From: an uncultured Bacilli bacterium
GTDB lineage: Bacteria; Bacillota_I; Bacilli_A; RF39; UBA660
Length of the DNA: 64,000 bases
Reading direction: 5' to 3'
NCBI GenBank assembly: GCA_934098745.1
Contig: CAKOPG010000004.1
Location: 1-64,000 of the forward strand
Both the position numbers and the translations under genes were made by a program. Under the pieces are notes generated by a model. It saw nothing but the letters and a program-made list of their open reading frames with translations. It did not search any database and had not been told where the DNA came from. Numbering within the stretch: position 1 is the stretch's first letter; each line of letters starts with the position of its first letter. Below, piece by piece: positions 44,578 through 53,034 of the stretch.

Positions 44578-45597
44578 GTGAAACTATTAGATAAAATAAA
44601 AGACTTATTCATGGATGAAATAACTGAAGATGAAGAAATAGATCTTTTAGAGGAAGAAAAAGAAGAATACAAAGAACCTAAATATGAATTACCAAAAGTA
44701 ATGCGTGAAACTATCAAAGAAGAAGAAAAAGTAGAATTAAAAGTAAAACCAGAAGAATTTGTTAAAAATGAAGTTAACACAAATGGTGTAGTGAGACAAC
44801 CTCAAAAAGAACAAGAACCACCTAAAAAGTTTAATTTCCCAATTGATTTTGGAGATGAATTACCATCAAGAAACAATAAAAATTACAGCAACCAAAATAT
44901 CCTAAAAATAGAAAAGGAAAAAGAACGCGAAAAAGAAGCAACAAAAAAAGTAGCAGAATTATATCCGAAGAAAGAAGAAATAAGGGTAAAGCCTAAATTT
45001 AAGGCTACACCAGTTATTTCCCCAGTATATGGAATTTTAGATAAAAACTACAAAAAGGAAGAAGTTAAAGAAAAACCAGAAGAAAATTTTGAAATGAAAA
45101 GGCCTTCTAAAAAAGTTGATTTTGAAACAGTACGTAAAAAAGCCTTTGGTAACTTAGTTGATGATATAAAGGATAACTTAATATGTGAAAATTGTGAATT
45201 GTATAAAGAAGTTAAAAAGATAAGTTCACTAAAAGAAGATGACCTTCTATATGATATGACAGTAGATCCTAAAGACAAAGAAGTTACAATAGAAAAAGCC
45301 TATGATAATTATGAAGAATTTGGCGTTGCTTATGAACCACAAACCACAAAGGTTAATAGCACTGAAGAACAAGATAAATCTGATTTAGACAAAATAATTA
45401 ATGATAGTAACGAAAATATTGAAAATTCTTCTTCACAAGTTGATTTAAGCAAAAAAGAATTGCCAGATGACAAAGAGGAAACAAAAGAAGAAAAAATTCC
45501 TACAAGAAGCAAAAAAGACACCGAAAAAGATACAAAAGTAGATGATGATTTTTTTGAATTGATTGATTCAATGTATAAAGAAAGGTCTGATGAATAA
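44578..45597 (+). CDS. Charged, mostly disordered protein, function unknown
   Basis: 339 aa, almost half Lys/Glu/Asp. The first 150 and last 120 residues look disordered or coiled; a short conserved-looking core reads KATPVISPVYGILDKNYKKE (about 141-160). PxPVYG-type motifs occur in some Bacilli cell-division and translocase linkers, but that link is tentative. GTG start after GGAGGTG. Stop codon and next start overlap (TAATGG). Confidence 0.55.
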   Translation: MKLLDKIKDLFMDEITEDEEIDLLEEEKEEYKEPKYELPKVMRETIKEEEKVELKVKPEEFVKNEVNTNGVVRQPQKEQEPPKKFNFPIDFGDELPSRNNKNYSNQNILKIEKEKEREKEATKKVAELYPKKEEIRVKPKFKATPVISPVYGILDKNYKKEEVKEKPEENFEMKRPSKKVDFETVRKKAFGNLVDDIKDNLICENCELYKEVKKISSLKEDDLLYDMTVDPKDKEVTIEKAYDNYEEFGVAYEPQTTKVNSTEEQDKSDLDKIINDSNENIENSSSQVDLSKKELPDDKEETKEEKIPTRSKKDTEKDTKVDDDFFELIDSMYKERSDE

Positions 45598-45878
45598 TGG
45601 CAATAGAAGTATTATCGATTGTTTTATACACGCTTGGTTCTATTTTACTAATTGTTTTAATAATATTAGGTATAAAAATGATTTTTACTATGAATAAAAT
45701 TTCATTACTTGTCGAAGATATTAATACGAAGTTAAAATCATTAAATGGTTTATTTTCAATTGTCGATTTTACCACAGACAAATTGGCAACCATAACTGAT
45801 AAATTTGTTGATGGTATGACTTCACTTATCAGAAGAATATTTAATAGAAAAAAAGAGGAGGAATTTAAAGATGAGTAA
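45597..45878 (+). CDS. DUF948-like membrane protein (YtxG-like)
   Basis: 93 aa. One N-terminal membrane helix (about 5-28) and a cytoplasmic amphipathic region, as in short DUF948 proteins. It overlaps the YtxH-like gene by 8 nt, reproducing the ytxG-ytxH pair of Bacillus. Role unknown; family members are linked to general stress and envelope. Confidence 0.6.
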   Translation: MAIEVLSIVLYTLGSILLIVLIILGIKMIFTMNKISLLVEDINTKLKSLNGLFSIVDFTTDKLATITDKFVDGMTSLIRRIFNRKKEEEFKDE

Positions 45879-46284
45879 AAGAAAAGGTGGCTTATTTAAA
45901 TTTATAGCCGGTATTGGTTTAGGAGTTGGTGCAGGTATGCTTTTAGCTCCAAAATCAGGTGAAGAATTAAGAAAAGATTTAAAAAAGAAAATTGGTGAAT
46001 TGACAGATAAAGCCAAAGAAATTGATGTCAAAGAAGTAGCTGATGAATTTACAACAAAAATAGAAAATCTAAAGAAAGAAATTGAAGATCTAGATAAAGA
46101 GAAAGCTTTAGATATTGCTAAGAAAAAAAGTGAAGATTTGAAAGTTAAAGCTAATGAATTACTAGAACTAGCTAAAGAAAAAGGAACACCTGTAATTGAA
46201 AAAGCAACAGAAGAAGTAAAACAAAAAGCTATTCAAGTGACCAAAGAAGTTCTAAAAAAATTAGAAAAAGAAGAAACGAAATAG
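45871..46284 (+). CDS. YtxH domain protein
   Basis: 137 aa. N-terminal glycine-rich membrane helix GIGLGVGAGMLLAPKSGEEL (residues 14-33), the PF12732/YtxH signature, followed by about 90 residues of lysine/glutamate coiled coil. GAGGAGG precedes the ATG. Such proteins are small stress-linked membrane proteins of unknown action. Confidence 0.8.
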   Translation: MSKRKGGLFKFIAGIGLGVGAGMLLAPKSGEELRKDLKKKIGELTDKAKEIDVKEVADEFTTKIENLKKEIEDLDKEKALDIAKKKSEDLKVKANELLELAKEKGTPVIEKATEEVKQKAIQVTKEVLKKLEKEETK

Positions 46285-46296
46285 TTTCTTTTTTTT
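46271..46296 (+). terminator. Terminator after the YtxH-like gene
   Basis: 7-bp perfect stem (46271-46277 with 46284-46290) followed by a T-run; overlaps the stop codon. Confidence 0.75.
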
Positions 46297-46332
46297 AAAA
46301 ATTATTATATAATTTTAATAGAGGTGATTAAC

Positions 46333-46728
46333 ATGAATAACAAAGGATTTACATTAATAGAATTAATAGCTACAATAGCTTTATTGGCTGTAATTGCACT
46401 TATTTCTTTCGTTTCAGTTGATAAAATTTTAATTACTTCAAAAGTTAATGATTGTAATACTTTATTAAATAATATTAAAAGTTCCGCTAAAGAATATGCT
46501 AGTGATAATCGATATAATAATAATATAAATTTAGAAGATGAATTTGATGCATCAATATTAACAAACAATAAATATTTATCAACTCCTATACAAAATCCTT
46601 TTATTAAAGAAGAAATCAATCCCCAAACAATTAAAATTAAATTAGAATTATATGATAATTATACTGTTAAAGACGTTACTATAACAAATAATGGTAATAT
46701 TATAGATTGTTCTACTAATAAATGGTAA
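46333..46728 (+). CDS. Type IV pilin-like protein (prepilin N-terminus)
   Basis: 131 aa. NKGFTLIELIATIALLAVIA is a classic class III signal: cut after Gly5, Phe+1 methylated, Glu+5. The pseudopilin-type helix is followed by a small outer domain with two Cys (one in VNDC, one near the C-terminus, IIDC) that may pair. No prepilin peptidase, ATPase or other pilin gene is near. The ATG at 46333 follows GAGGTGAT. Confidence 0.75.
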   Translation: MNNKGFTLIELIATIALLAVIALISFVSVDKILITSKVNDCNTLLNNIKSSAKEYASDNRYNNNINLEDEFDASILTNNKYLSTPIQNPFIKEEINPQTIKIKLELYDNYTVKDVTITNNGNIIDCSTNKW

Positions 46729-46837
46729 AAAGCCGTTTAAAATACAAATATAAAGAATATAATATAAAGTATTTATTTAATATTGAAGATAAATAAATAT
46801 TATGATAAAATTAAAGTGAAGTAAGGTGATAAAAAAT

Positions 46838-47044
46838 ATGGATGAAAGTGATATTAAGTCGTTAATTAGAGAAGTTAGCGAAAGCATGAAAAAAATGGGG
46901 TATAATCCCGTTACTCAGATCGTAGGTTACCTAATTAGTAATGATTTAGGTTATATACCAGAATTTGATGACAATCGAAATAAAGTTGCAAAGTTAGATC
47001 GAACATTAATTTTAGAAAGTATGATTAGTGAATACTTAAAATGA
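46838..47044 (+). CDS. ireB: IreB family regulatory phosphoprotein
   Basis: 68 aa. MGYNPVTQIVGYLISNDLGYIP and NRNKVAKLDR are the conserved core of IreB (DUF965/YrzL), a substrate of the PASTA kinase IreK that affects cephalosporin tolerance in enterococci. Usual length is about 85-90, so the N-terminal phospho-threonine region is shortened. The ATG at 46838 follows AGGTGAT. Its TGA stop overlaps the ruvX start (ATGA). Confidence 0.85.
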   Translation: MDESDIKSLIREVSESMKKMGYNPVTQIVGYLISNDLGYIPEFDDNRNKVAKLDRTLILESMISEYLK

Positions 47045-47457
47045 GATATTTAGGATTAGATTTAGGTAGTAAAACACTAGGCATTGCTATTAGTGATTTA
47101 ACTAATTGTATTGCCTCAGTTTATACTACTCTCCGTTTTGAAAACGAAGACTATCATAGCCTATTATCTCCTCTTGAAAAGATTATTAGTAAAGAGAAAA
47201 TAACTACTCTTATTTTAGGCTTTCCAAAGAATATGAATAACAGCATAGGCCCTCGTGCTATGATAACTCTAGATTTCAAAAAAATGTTAGAAGATACCCT
47301 CAATATTCCTGTAATAATGGAAGATGAAAGACTTACTTCTGTTATTTCTAACAATGTATTGATAAAAGCCGATGTCTCTAGAAAAAAAAGAAAGAAAAAA
47401 GTAGATGGCATGGCTGCAGTTATAATTTTGCAAAGCTATTTAGATAAAAAGAAATAG
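47041..47457 (+). CDS. ruvX: Holliday junction resolvase-like RuvX (YqgF)
   Basis: 138 aa, RNase H fold. LGLDLGSKTLGIAISD at 4-19 holds the first catalytic Asp, ILGFPKNMNNSIG the middle motif, and EDERLTS with a late KKVDGMAAVIILQ the other acidic residues. The family acts in 16S rRNA 5' maturation or Holliday-junction cutting. Located between ireB and the DUF1292 gene, as in Bacillus. Confidence 0.92.
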   Translation: MRYLGLDLGSKTLGIAISDLTNCIASVYTTLRFENEDYHSLLSPLEKIISKEKITTLILGFPKNMNNSIGPRAMITLDFKKMLEDTLNIPVIMEDERLTSVISNNVLIKADVSRKKRKKKVDGMAAVIILQSYLDKKK

Positions 47458-47472
47458 AAAAGGTAGATATAT

Positions 47473-47748
47473 ATGGAAAAGCAAAAATTTATTATATTAG
47501 ATAAAGATAAAAATAAAGTTGAATGTGAACCATTGTTTACATTTGAATCAGAAGAGACTAAAAAAAATTATGTTGTATACACTGATAATACTTATGACGA
47601 AGCTGGAAATGTTAGAGTTTTTGCCTCAATTTATAACATGACTGATAAGGGTGGCGAATTATTACCAATCAAAACAGATAAAGAATGGAAAATAATTGAA
47701 ACCATTTTAGAAACCATCCAAGATGAAACAAAGAAAAGTGGCGAATAA
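47473..47748 (+). CDS. DUF1292 protein (YrzB-like)
   Basis: 91 aa, soluble and acidic. The YVVYTDNTYDEAGNVRVFAS and LLPIKTDKEWKIIETIL segments are those of DUF1292, a Bacillota-specific family of unknown function always found in this neighbourhood. AAGGTAG precedes the ATG; mltG begins 2 nt after its stop. Confidence 0.85.
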   Translation: MEKQKFIILDKDKNKVECEPLFTFESEETKKNYVVYTDNTYDEAGNVRVFASIYNMTDKGGELLPIKTDKEWKIIETILETIQDETKKSGE

Positions 47749-47750
47749 TT

Positions 47751-48824
47751 ATGAATAAGAAGTACAAGATTATTGCTATTTCTCTAATTACCATATTGGT
47801 AATTGTTTTTGGAATAGGTTTTTATTATAATTATCAAATGTCTGCTATATCAAAAGAAAGTGATAAAGTAGTAGTTGAAATAAAAGAAGGCAGTATATAT
47901 TCCATTGGTGATACATTATATAAGAATAATTTAATTAGAAGTCCATTAATATTCAAAATATATATTAAGATGAATAATATAAACAACCTAAAAGCTTCAA
48001 CGTATGAACTTGATAGAAATATGAATTTGAAACAAATTATAGAAACATTAGAAGAAGGTAATAGCTATAACCCTAATCAAATTACAATAACCTTTAAAGA
48101 AGGTCTAAATATTAGAAAAATTGCCAATGTTGTAGCAGAAAATACCAATATTACTTATGAAGAATTTATGGATCAAGTAAATAACAAAGAGTATATTGAA
48201 ACTCTAATAAACAAGTATTGGTTTTTAACCGATGATATTAAAAACTCTAAAATATATTATCCTCTTGAAGGGTATTTGTTTCCAAATACGTACGCTTTTT
48301 TAAATAAAGATGTAAAATCAAATGAAATTATTGAAAAAATGCTAGATGAAATGGACAAGCAATTAACTAAATATAAAGATGAAATAACAAAAAGTGAACT
48401 AAGTATTCATAAACTAATTACTTTAGCTTCCATTGTAGAATTAGAAGGAGCATCATCAGATGATAGAGCTTCCGTAGCTGGTGTTTTTTATAACCGTATA
48501 AAAGATGGCTGGGTCCTTGGTTCAGACGTTACTACTTATTACTATCTTAAAATAGATGATTTTAAACAATCATTAAATGGTAACAAAGATCTATATACTT
48601 GTGATAATGCTTATAACACTAGATGTACATCTTTTATAGGCCTTCCAGTTGGACCAATTTCTAATCCTGGAAAGGAATCTATTGAATCAACAATCAATTA
48701 TAAAAAACATAATTATTATTATTTTGTTGCAGATTGTAATGGAAAAACATATTTAAATAAGGACAGTACAGGTCATTACAATACAATTCAAAGATTAAAA
48801 AATGAAAATAATTGGTGTGTATAG
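47751..48824 (+). CDS. mltG: Endolytic peptidoglycan transglycosylase MltG
   Basis: 357 aa. One N-terminal membrane helix (about 5-26), a LysM-like region with VEIKEGSIYSIGDTLYKNNL, then the YceG/MltG domain with catalytic Glu in ASIVELEGAS (about residue 228) and FIGLPVGPISNPG. The enzyme cuts new glycan strands inside the chain and sets their length with the elongation machinery. Ends at a terminator. Confidence 0.93.
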   Translation: MNKKYKIIAISLITILVIVFGIGFYYNYQMSAISKESDKVVVEIKEGSIYSIGDTLYKNNLIRSPLIFKIYIKMNNINNLKASTYELDRNMNLKQIIETLEEGNSYNPNQITITFKEGLNIRKIANVVAENTNITYEEFMDQVNNKEYIETLINKYWFLTDDIKNSKIYYPLEGYLFPNTYAFLNKDVKSNEIIEKMLDEMDKQLTKYKDEITKSELSIHKLITLASIVELEGASSDDRASVAGVFYNRIKDGWVLGSDVTTYYYLKIDDFKQSLNGNKDLYTCDNAYNTRCTSFIGLPVGPISNPGKESIESTINYKKHNYYYFVADCNGKTYLNKDSTGHYNTIQRLKNENNWCV

Positions 48825-48849
48825 GGATAAATATTCATATCCCTTTTTA
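48823..48849 (+). terminator. Terminator after mltG
   Basis: 7-bp perfect stem AGGGATA/TATCCCT (48823-48829 with 48838-48844) followed by TTTTT. Confidence 0.8.
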
Positions 48850-48956
48850 GTTTAACCAAAATATTAATATTGTTGTTTCTTTAATTCTTTAAAAAAAGTT
48901 TATCTTTTAATCAAACAAAGATAACAATAAAAACAAACAAATGTATTAATTTATTA

Positions 48957-48985
48957 TTGACATTATTTCTTATTTATGATAATAT
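48957..48985 (+). promoter_or_regulatory. Promoter of the trmR-trhP run
   Basis: Perfect TTGACA (48957-48962), 17 bp, TAATAT (48980-48985). Confidence 0.75.
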
Positions 48986-49039
48986 CTTAATACAGACGAA
49001 AAAATAATGATATATTTAATACTAATAAATGGAGGAAAT

Positions 49040-49618
49040 ATGTTTAAAGAAATAGAAGAATATGCTCATAGAGAAAATATTCCTATTATGTTACCCGATG
49101 GAATAGATTATCTTTGTAATTATATTAAAACTCACAATATTAAAAGAATTTTAGAAATTGGTAGTGCTATAGGATACTCAGCTATTCGCATGGCAAGTAT
49201 CAATTCAGATATAACTATAACCACTATTGAAAAAGATCCCGTTAGGTATGCTAAAGCTGTAGAAAATATAAAAAAGTATCATTTAGAAAATCAAATTGAA
49301 ATAATTTTAGGTGATGCCCTTGTTACCACAATAAATGGTGAATATGACCTATTATTTATAGATGCTTCAAAAGGTCATAATATTGACTTCTTTGAAAAAT
49401 ATCATACTAATTTGACAAACTGTGGTATAATAGTGACCGATAATTTACATTTTCATGGCCTTGTCCAAAATGAAGAATTAATAAAAACTAAAAATCAACG
49501 AGGATTAGTAAAAAAGATTAAGCAATTTATTACATTTTTAAATGAAAATAAAGAATATCATACAGAATATATTAATGTCGGTGATGGTATTTCCATAAGT
49601 TATCCAAACAAAAACTAA
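49040..49618 (+). CDS. trmR: O-methyltransferase, TrmR-like (tRNA 5-hydroxyuridine methylation)
   Basis: 192 aa, class I SAM-dependent O-methyltransferase. RILEIGSAIGYSAIRMA is the SAM motif, IEKDP the second, and LLFIDASKGHN with VTDNLHFHG the metal/catalytic part. Orthologues in this gene order (YrrM/TrmR) make 5-methoxyuridine at the tRNA wobble position from the product of TrhP1/TrhP2, both encoded just downstream. ATG at 49040 follows GGAGG. Confidence 0.85.
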   Translation: MFKEIEEYAHRENIPIMLPDGIDYLCNYIKTHNIKRILEIGSAIGYSAIRMASINSDITITTIEKDPVRYAKAVENIKKYHLENQIEIILGDALVTTINGEYDLLFIDASKGHNIDFFEKYHTNLTNCGIIVTDNLHFHGLVQNEELIKTKNQRGLVKKIKQFITFLNENKEYHTEYINVGDGISISYPNKN

Positions 49619-49642
49619 AATTTAATTATCAGGGGGTATATA

Positions 49643-50449
49643 ATGAAAGTTTTAGAAATATATGATGGCAAAGAAAAAAGCATAATTGTAAATGGCAAAA
49701 ATGTCTTTACTAGAATGGATAATTATTTTGCAAAGTATCCAAAAGATTTCCGTAAATTATATGACGAAAATCTTCAAGATTTAACAATTTTTAAGGTTGA
49801 TGAAATGTATGATTCTGATATGGCTGGGGGATATGTCTCTGATGACAACATCATCCTTTTTAAAGACAATTATACTTTACCACATGAATTAATTCATATG
49901 GCCACGAATGATCGAAAAAATGGTCATATGGCTATAATTAACAGATTTAACCAAATGGAGCGCCCCTTAATCGAAGGATTAACTGAATATTCAGCAACTA
50001 TTATTGGTGATCAAGAAATACCAAATTTTTATTATTTTGAATCTTTTGTGGCTCAAATGATTTATAATATTGAAGGAGTCCTTCATGCGTTTTTTACAGC
50101 CAATGGGGAAGAATTTATCAAAGCCTTCCCAAATCGTAAAAATATCTATAGTTTAATGTATGCATTATTTCACTACAGTAATAATCACCTAGAAGTATTA
50201 GAAACTTGCCAAATAGATGATCTTATAATTAGTGATATCCAAGACGTTATTAAAAATTTACTTGATATTGAATTATCCTATGAAAATGATCAACAAAAAT
50301 TAAAATTATATTGCGAAGAATTCTTAGATGTTTTATATAGTGAATATCTTAATTGCTATCTTGGAGAAATTTACCCCGATTATAAGAATTTTGCTCATAA
50401 CATTGTTAATAAAAAAATTAAAGTTAGAACACAAAAGAACAAAAAATAA
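49643..50449 (+). CDS. Putative zinc metallopeptidase (HExxH), unknown family
   Basis: 268 aa, no signal peptide. TLPHELIHMATN (about residues 86-97) is an HExxH zinc motif, and IEGLTEYSA about 25-30 residues later supplies a candidate third ligand Glu, the gluzincin arrangement. Nothing else recognised. It is inserted between trmR and trhP1, which are normally adjacent. GGGGG-rich ribosome binding site (CAGGGGG). It could be a true peptidase, or a zinc-binding relic of one. Confidence 0.6.
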   Translation: MKVLEIYDGKEKSIIVNGKNVFTRMDNYFAKYPKDFRKLYDENLQDLTIFKVDEMYDSDMAGGYVSDDNIILFKDNYTLPHELIHMATNDRKNGHMAIINRFNQMERPLIEGLTEYSATIIGDQEIPNFYYFESFVAQMIYNIEGVLHAFFTANGEEFIKAFPNRKNIYSLMYALFHYSNNHLEVLETCQIDDLIISDIQDVIKNLLDIELSYENDQQKLKLYCEEFLDVLYSEYLNCYLGEIYPDYKNFAHNIVNKKIKVRTQKNKK

Positions 50450-50469
50450 AATAATAAAGGAGGATTATT

Positions 50470-51276
50470 ATGAAACTACTAGTTACTGCAAATAGCGAAA
50501 AACACCTGCAACAATTAATAAAAAAAGAAATAACTGGTGTTCTTATATATGTTGATAAACTATCAGTGAATGGCAGTTATTATACAAATATAGACATCTT
50601 AGAAAAAGTGAATTTTAAAGATAAAGAAATTTATATAGTTTTGAATAAACTAATGCATAATAATGATTTACCATATTTAAGAGAAATTTTAACAGTCCTT
50701 AAAAATAAAAATGTCAAAATAATGTTTTATGATATGAGTGTCTATAATATAGCAAAAGAACTTGATATGGTTAATAAACTAGTAATTTATCAAGATCACT
50801 TAAATGCTAGTGTAAACTCTAATAATTTTTATCATAAACTAGGTATTAATAGCAGTTATGTTACTTCAGATATAACAAAAGAAGAATTATTAACAATAAA
50901 AAAAGATACCAACATGACAATAATGTTTACCGTATATGGCTATTTACCGATTTTTTACTCCCGCAGATACTTAATAACTAATTATTTAAAATATACATCT
51001 CTTACTTCTGGTACTAATTATGAAATAATAAGTGACGAAAATATTAGTTATCCTATATCTGAAGAAGCATATGGTACAACAGTATATACAAAAGAACCAG
51101 TTAACTTAATTAATTATTTAGAAGAATTATCCTCTATAGATTATTTCGTTTTACATAGTAATATGATTTCAGATGAGAACTTTGATGTTATATTAGATAA
51201 ATTTTTGAATAAAGAGCAAATGACCGATTGTTATTTAGGATTTTTCCTAACTAAAACAACTTATAAAGTAAAGTAG
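50470..51276 (+). CDS. trhP1: Peptidase U32-like protein, TrhP1-like
   Basis: 268 aa. A reduced U32-type TIM-barrel protein that lines up by position with Bacillus YrrN/TrhP1: it lies directly upstream of the larger U32 gene and has similar barrel strands (GVLIYVDKLSVNG, IYIVLNKL, KIMFYDM). TrhP1 and TrhP2 hydroxylate U34 of some tRNAs using prephenate. Sequence signatures are weak, so the call rests largely on neighbourhood. Confidence 0.65.
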   Translation: MKLLVTANSEKHLQQLIKKEITGVLIYVDKLSVNGSYYTNIDILEKVNFKDKEIYIVLNKLMHNNDLPYLREILTVLKNKNVKIMFYDMSVYNIAKELDMVNKLVIYQDHLNASVNSNNFYHKLGINSSYVTSDITKEELLTIKKDTNMTIMFTVYGYLPIFYSRRYLITNYLKYTSLTSGTNYEIISDENISYPISEEAYGTTVYTKEPVNLINYLEELSSIDYFVLHSNMISDENFDVILDKFLNKEQMTDCYLGFFLTKTTYKVK

Positions 51277-51283
51277 GTGAATT

Positions 51284-52489
51284 ATGGAAAAAGAAAATAA
51301 AAAAGTTGAATTATTATCACCTGCCGGTAATTTAGAAAGAGTAAAAATAGCCTTATTATATGGCGCCGATGCCGTATATTTTGGTGGCCGTAATTATAGT
51401 TTAAGGGCCAATGCGAAGAATTTAGATATAAAAGAAATAAAAGAAGCCTGCGATTATGCTCATAATTATGGGAAAAAAGTCTATGTTACCGTCAATATTA
51501 TTTTTCACAATGAAGATGTTTCTGGACTAGCAGATTATTTGAAAGAATTAGAAAAATGTGGTGTCGATGCCATTATAGTTTCCGATCCATTAGTCATAAA
51601 TATAGTTTCCGAGAATAAAATAAATATACCTATTCACATTTCCACCCAATATTCTTCTCTTAACTATGAAACTGTTAAATTTTGGAAAAAAATGGGTGTC
51701 GAAAGAGTAGTTTTAGCAAGAGAAACATCGCGTGATGAAATAAAAGAAATAATAGACAAAACAGGTGTAGAAATAGAAACCTTTATCCATGGAGCTATGT
51801 GTGCTAGCTATTCTGGTAGATGTGTTTTATCAAATTATTTTACCAATAGAGATGCTAATCGTGGTGGTTGTGCACAAGTATGTCGTTTTAGTTTTGATCT
51901 AAAAAAAGATGATGAAATCATTGACAACAAAGTTAAGTTTACTATGTGTTCTAAAGATTTATGCATGTTAGAATTTCTTCCAGATATGATTGATATTGGT
52001 ATATGTAGCTTAAAAGTTGAAGGAAGAATGCGTAGTATTTATTATATTGCCACAGTTATAAGTACATATAGACATGCAATTGATGATTACTATGCTAAGA
52101 AATTGACAAAAGATAGAATGAACTACTACATGAAAATTTTAAATAGAGTAGCTAATAGAGATAACGTTCCACAGTTTTATAATAAATTTCCTACCGAAGC
52201 CGAACAATATTTTTTAGGAAGAGAAGAAGTATCAAATCAAGATTATTTAGGTATAGTTGATTCATATGATGGAGAATATGTAACTTTAATACAAAAGAAT
52301 TATTTTAAACCAGGAGATGCTGTTGAAATAATTTCTCCAACCAAAGAAACGATTCAATTAATCGTTCCAGATATTTATGATGAAAACGGAGAAAAATTAG
52401 ATTGTGCTAGACATCCTGAGCAAATCATTAAATTTAAATTATCGCATCCTGTTGAAAAATATGACATGATGAGAACTTTAATAAAATAG
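51284..52489 (+). CDS. trhP2: Peptidase U32 family tRNA hydroxylation protein, TrhP2-like
   Basis: 401 aa. The U32 signature ETFIHGAMCASYSGRCVLS is complete near residue 165-183, followed by RGGCAQVCR and further Cys suited to an iron-sulfur cluster. LLSPAGNLERVKIALLYGAD opens the barrel. In Bacillus this protein (YrrO/TrhP2) works with TrhP1 in making 5-hydroxyuridine in tRNA, the substrate of TrmR. Follows the TrhP1-like gene by 7 nt. Confidence 0.88.
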   Translation: MEKENKKVELLSPAGNLERVKIALLYGADAVYFGGRNYSLRANAKNLDIKEIKEACDYAHNYGKKVYVTVNIIFHNEDVSGLADYLKELEKCGVDAIIVSDPLVINIVSENKINIPIHISTQYSSLNYETVKFWKKMGVERVVLARETSRDEIKEIIDKTGVEIETFIHGAMCASYSGRCVLSNYFTNRDANRGGCAQVCRFSFDLKKDDEIIDNKVKFTMCSKDLCMLEFLPDMIDIGICSLKVEGRMRSIYYIATVISTYRHAIDDYYAKKLTKDRMNYYMKILNRVANRDNVPQFYNKFPTEAEQYFLGREEVSNQDYLGIVDSYDGEYVTLIQKNYFKPGDAVEIISPTKETIQLIVPDIYDENGEKLDCARHPEQIIKFKLSHPVEKYDMMRTLIK

Positions 52490-52499
52490 TAGTTTTTAC

Positions 52500-52528
52500 T
52501 TGACAAAAAGTAAAATAACTAGTAAAAT
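52500..52528 (+). promoter_or_regulatory. Promoter of greA
   Basis: Perfect TTGACA (52500-52505), 17 bp, TAAAAT (52523-52528). Confidence 0.8.
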
Positions 52529-52554
52529 GTTGAAATGTTAAAAGAGGTGAAAAT

Positions 52555-53022
52555 ATGAGCAATAAAGTATATTTAACAAATGAGGGTTTTCTTGAAATAG
52601 AAGAGGAATTAAATCACTTAAAGGATGTTAAGAGACCCGAAGTAATTAAAGCTTTAAAAGATGCTAGAGCATTAGGAGATTTATCAGAAAATGCTGACTA
52701 CGATGCTGCTAGAGATGAACAAGCAAAAGTTGAAGGAAGAATTGCTGAACTTGAGAAATTACTTGAGACAGCTGAATTAATAGAAAAAAGAGATACAGAT
52801 AAAGTATCCCTTGGAGCAACCGTTAAAATTATGTATGAAGATGATGAAGATGATGTTGAAGAATATCGTATAGTAGGATCAAAAGAAGCAGATCCATCTA
52901 ATAATAAGATATCTAATGAATCACCATTAGCCAAAGCCATTATGGGAGCTAAGGCCGGTGAAGAACGTACAGTTGAAAGCCCTAACGGAAATTACAAAGT
53001 TACCGTTATTGAAATAAAGTAA
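52555..53022 (+). CDS. greA: Transcription elongation factor GreA
   Basis: 155 aa. N-terminal coiled coil with LTNEGFLEIEEELNHLK and GDLSENADYDAARDEQ (the acidic tip that enters the RNA polymerase channel to trigger cleavage of backtracked RNA), and a C-terminal FKBP-like domain ending SPNGNYKVTVIEI. Usual place after trhP2. Confidence 0.96.
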   Translation: MSNKVYLTNEGFLEIEEELNHLKDVKRPEVIKALKDARALGDLSENADYDAARDEQAKVEGRIAELEKLLETAELIEKRDTDKVSLGATVKIMYEDDEDDVEEYRIVGSKEADPSNNKISNESPLAKAIMGAKAGEERTVESPNGNYKVTVIEIK

Positions 53023-53034
53023 GGAGTGAATAAT

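Noticed and set aside
33284..47044. UGA read as tryptophan (mycoplasma code)
   Set aside because: The very AT-rich sequence made this worth testing, but TGA ends the ABC transporter (35360-35362) and ireB (47042-47044), each overlapping the next start, and tryptophan is always TGG in the genes read.
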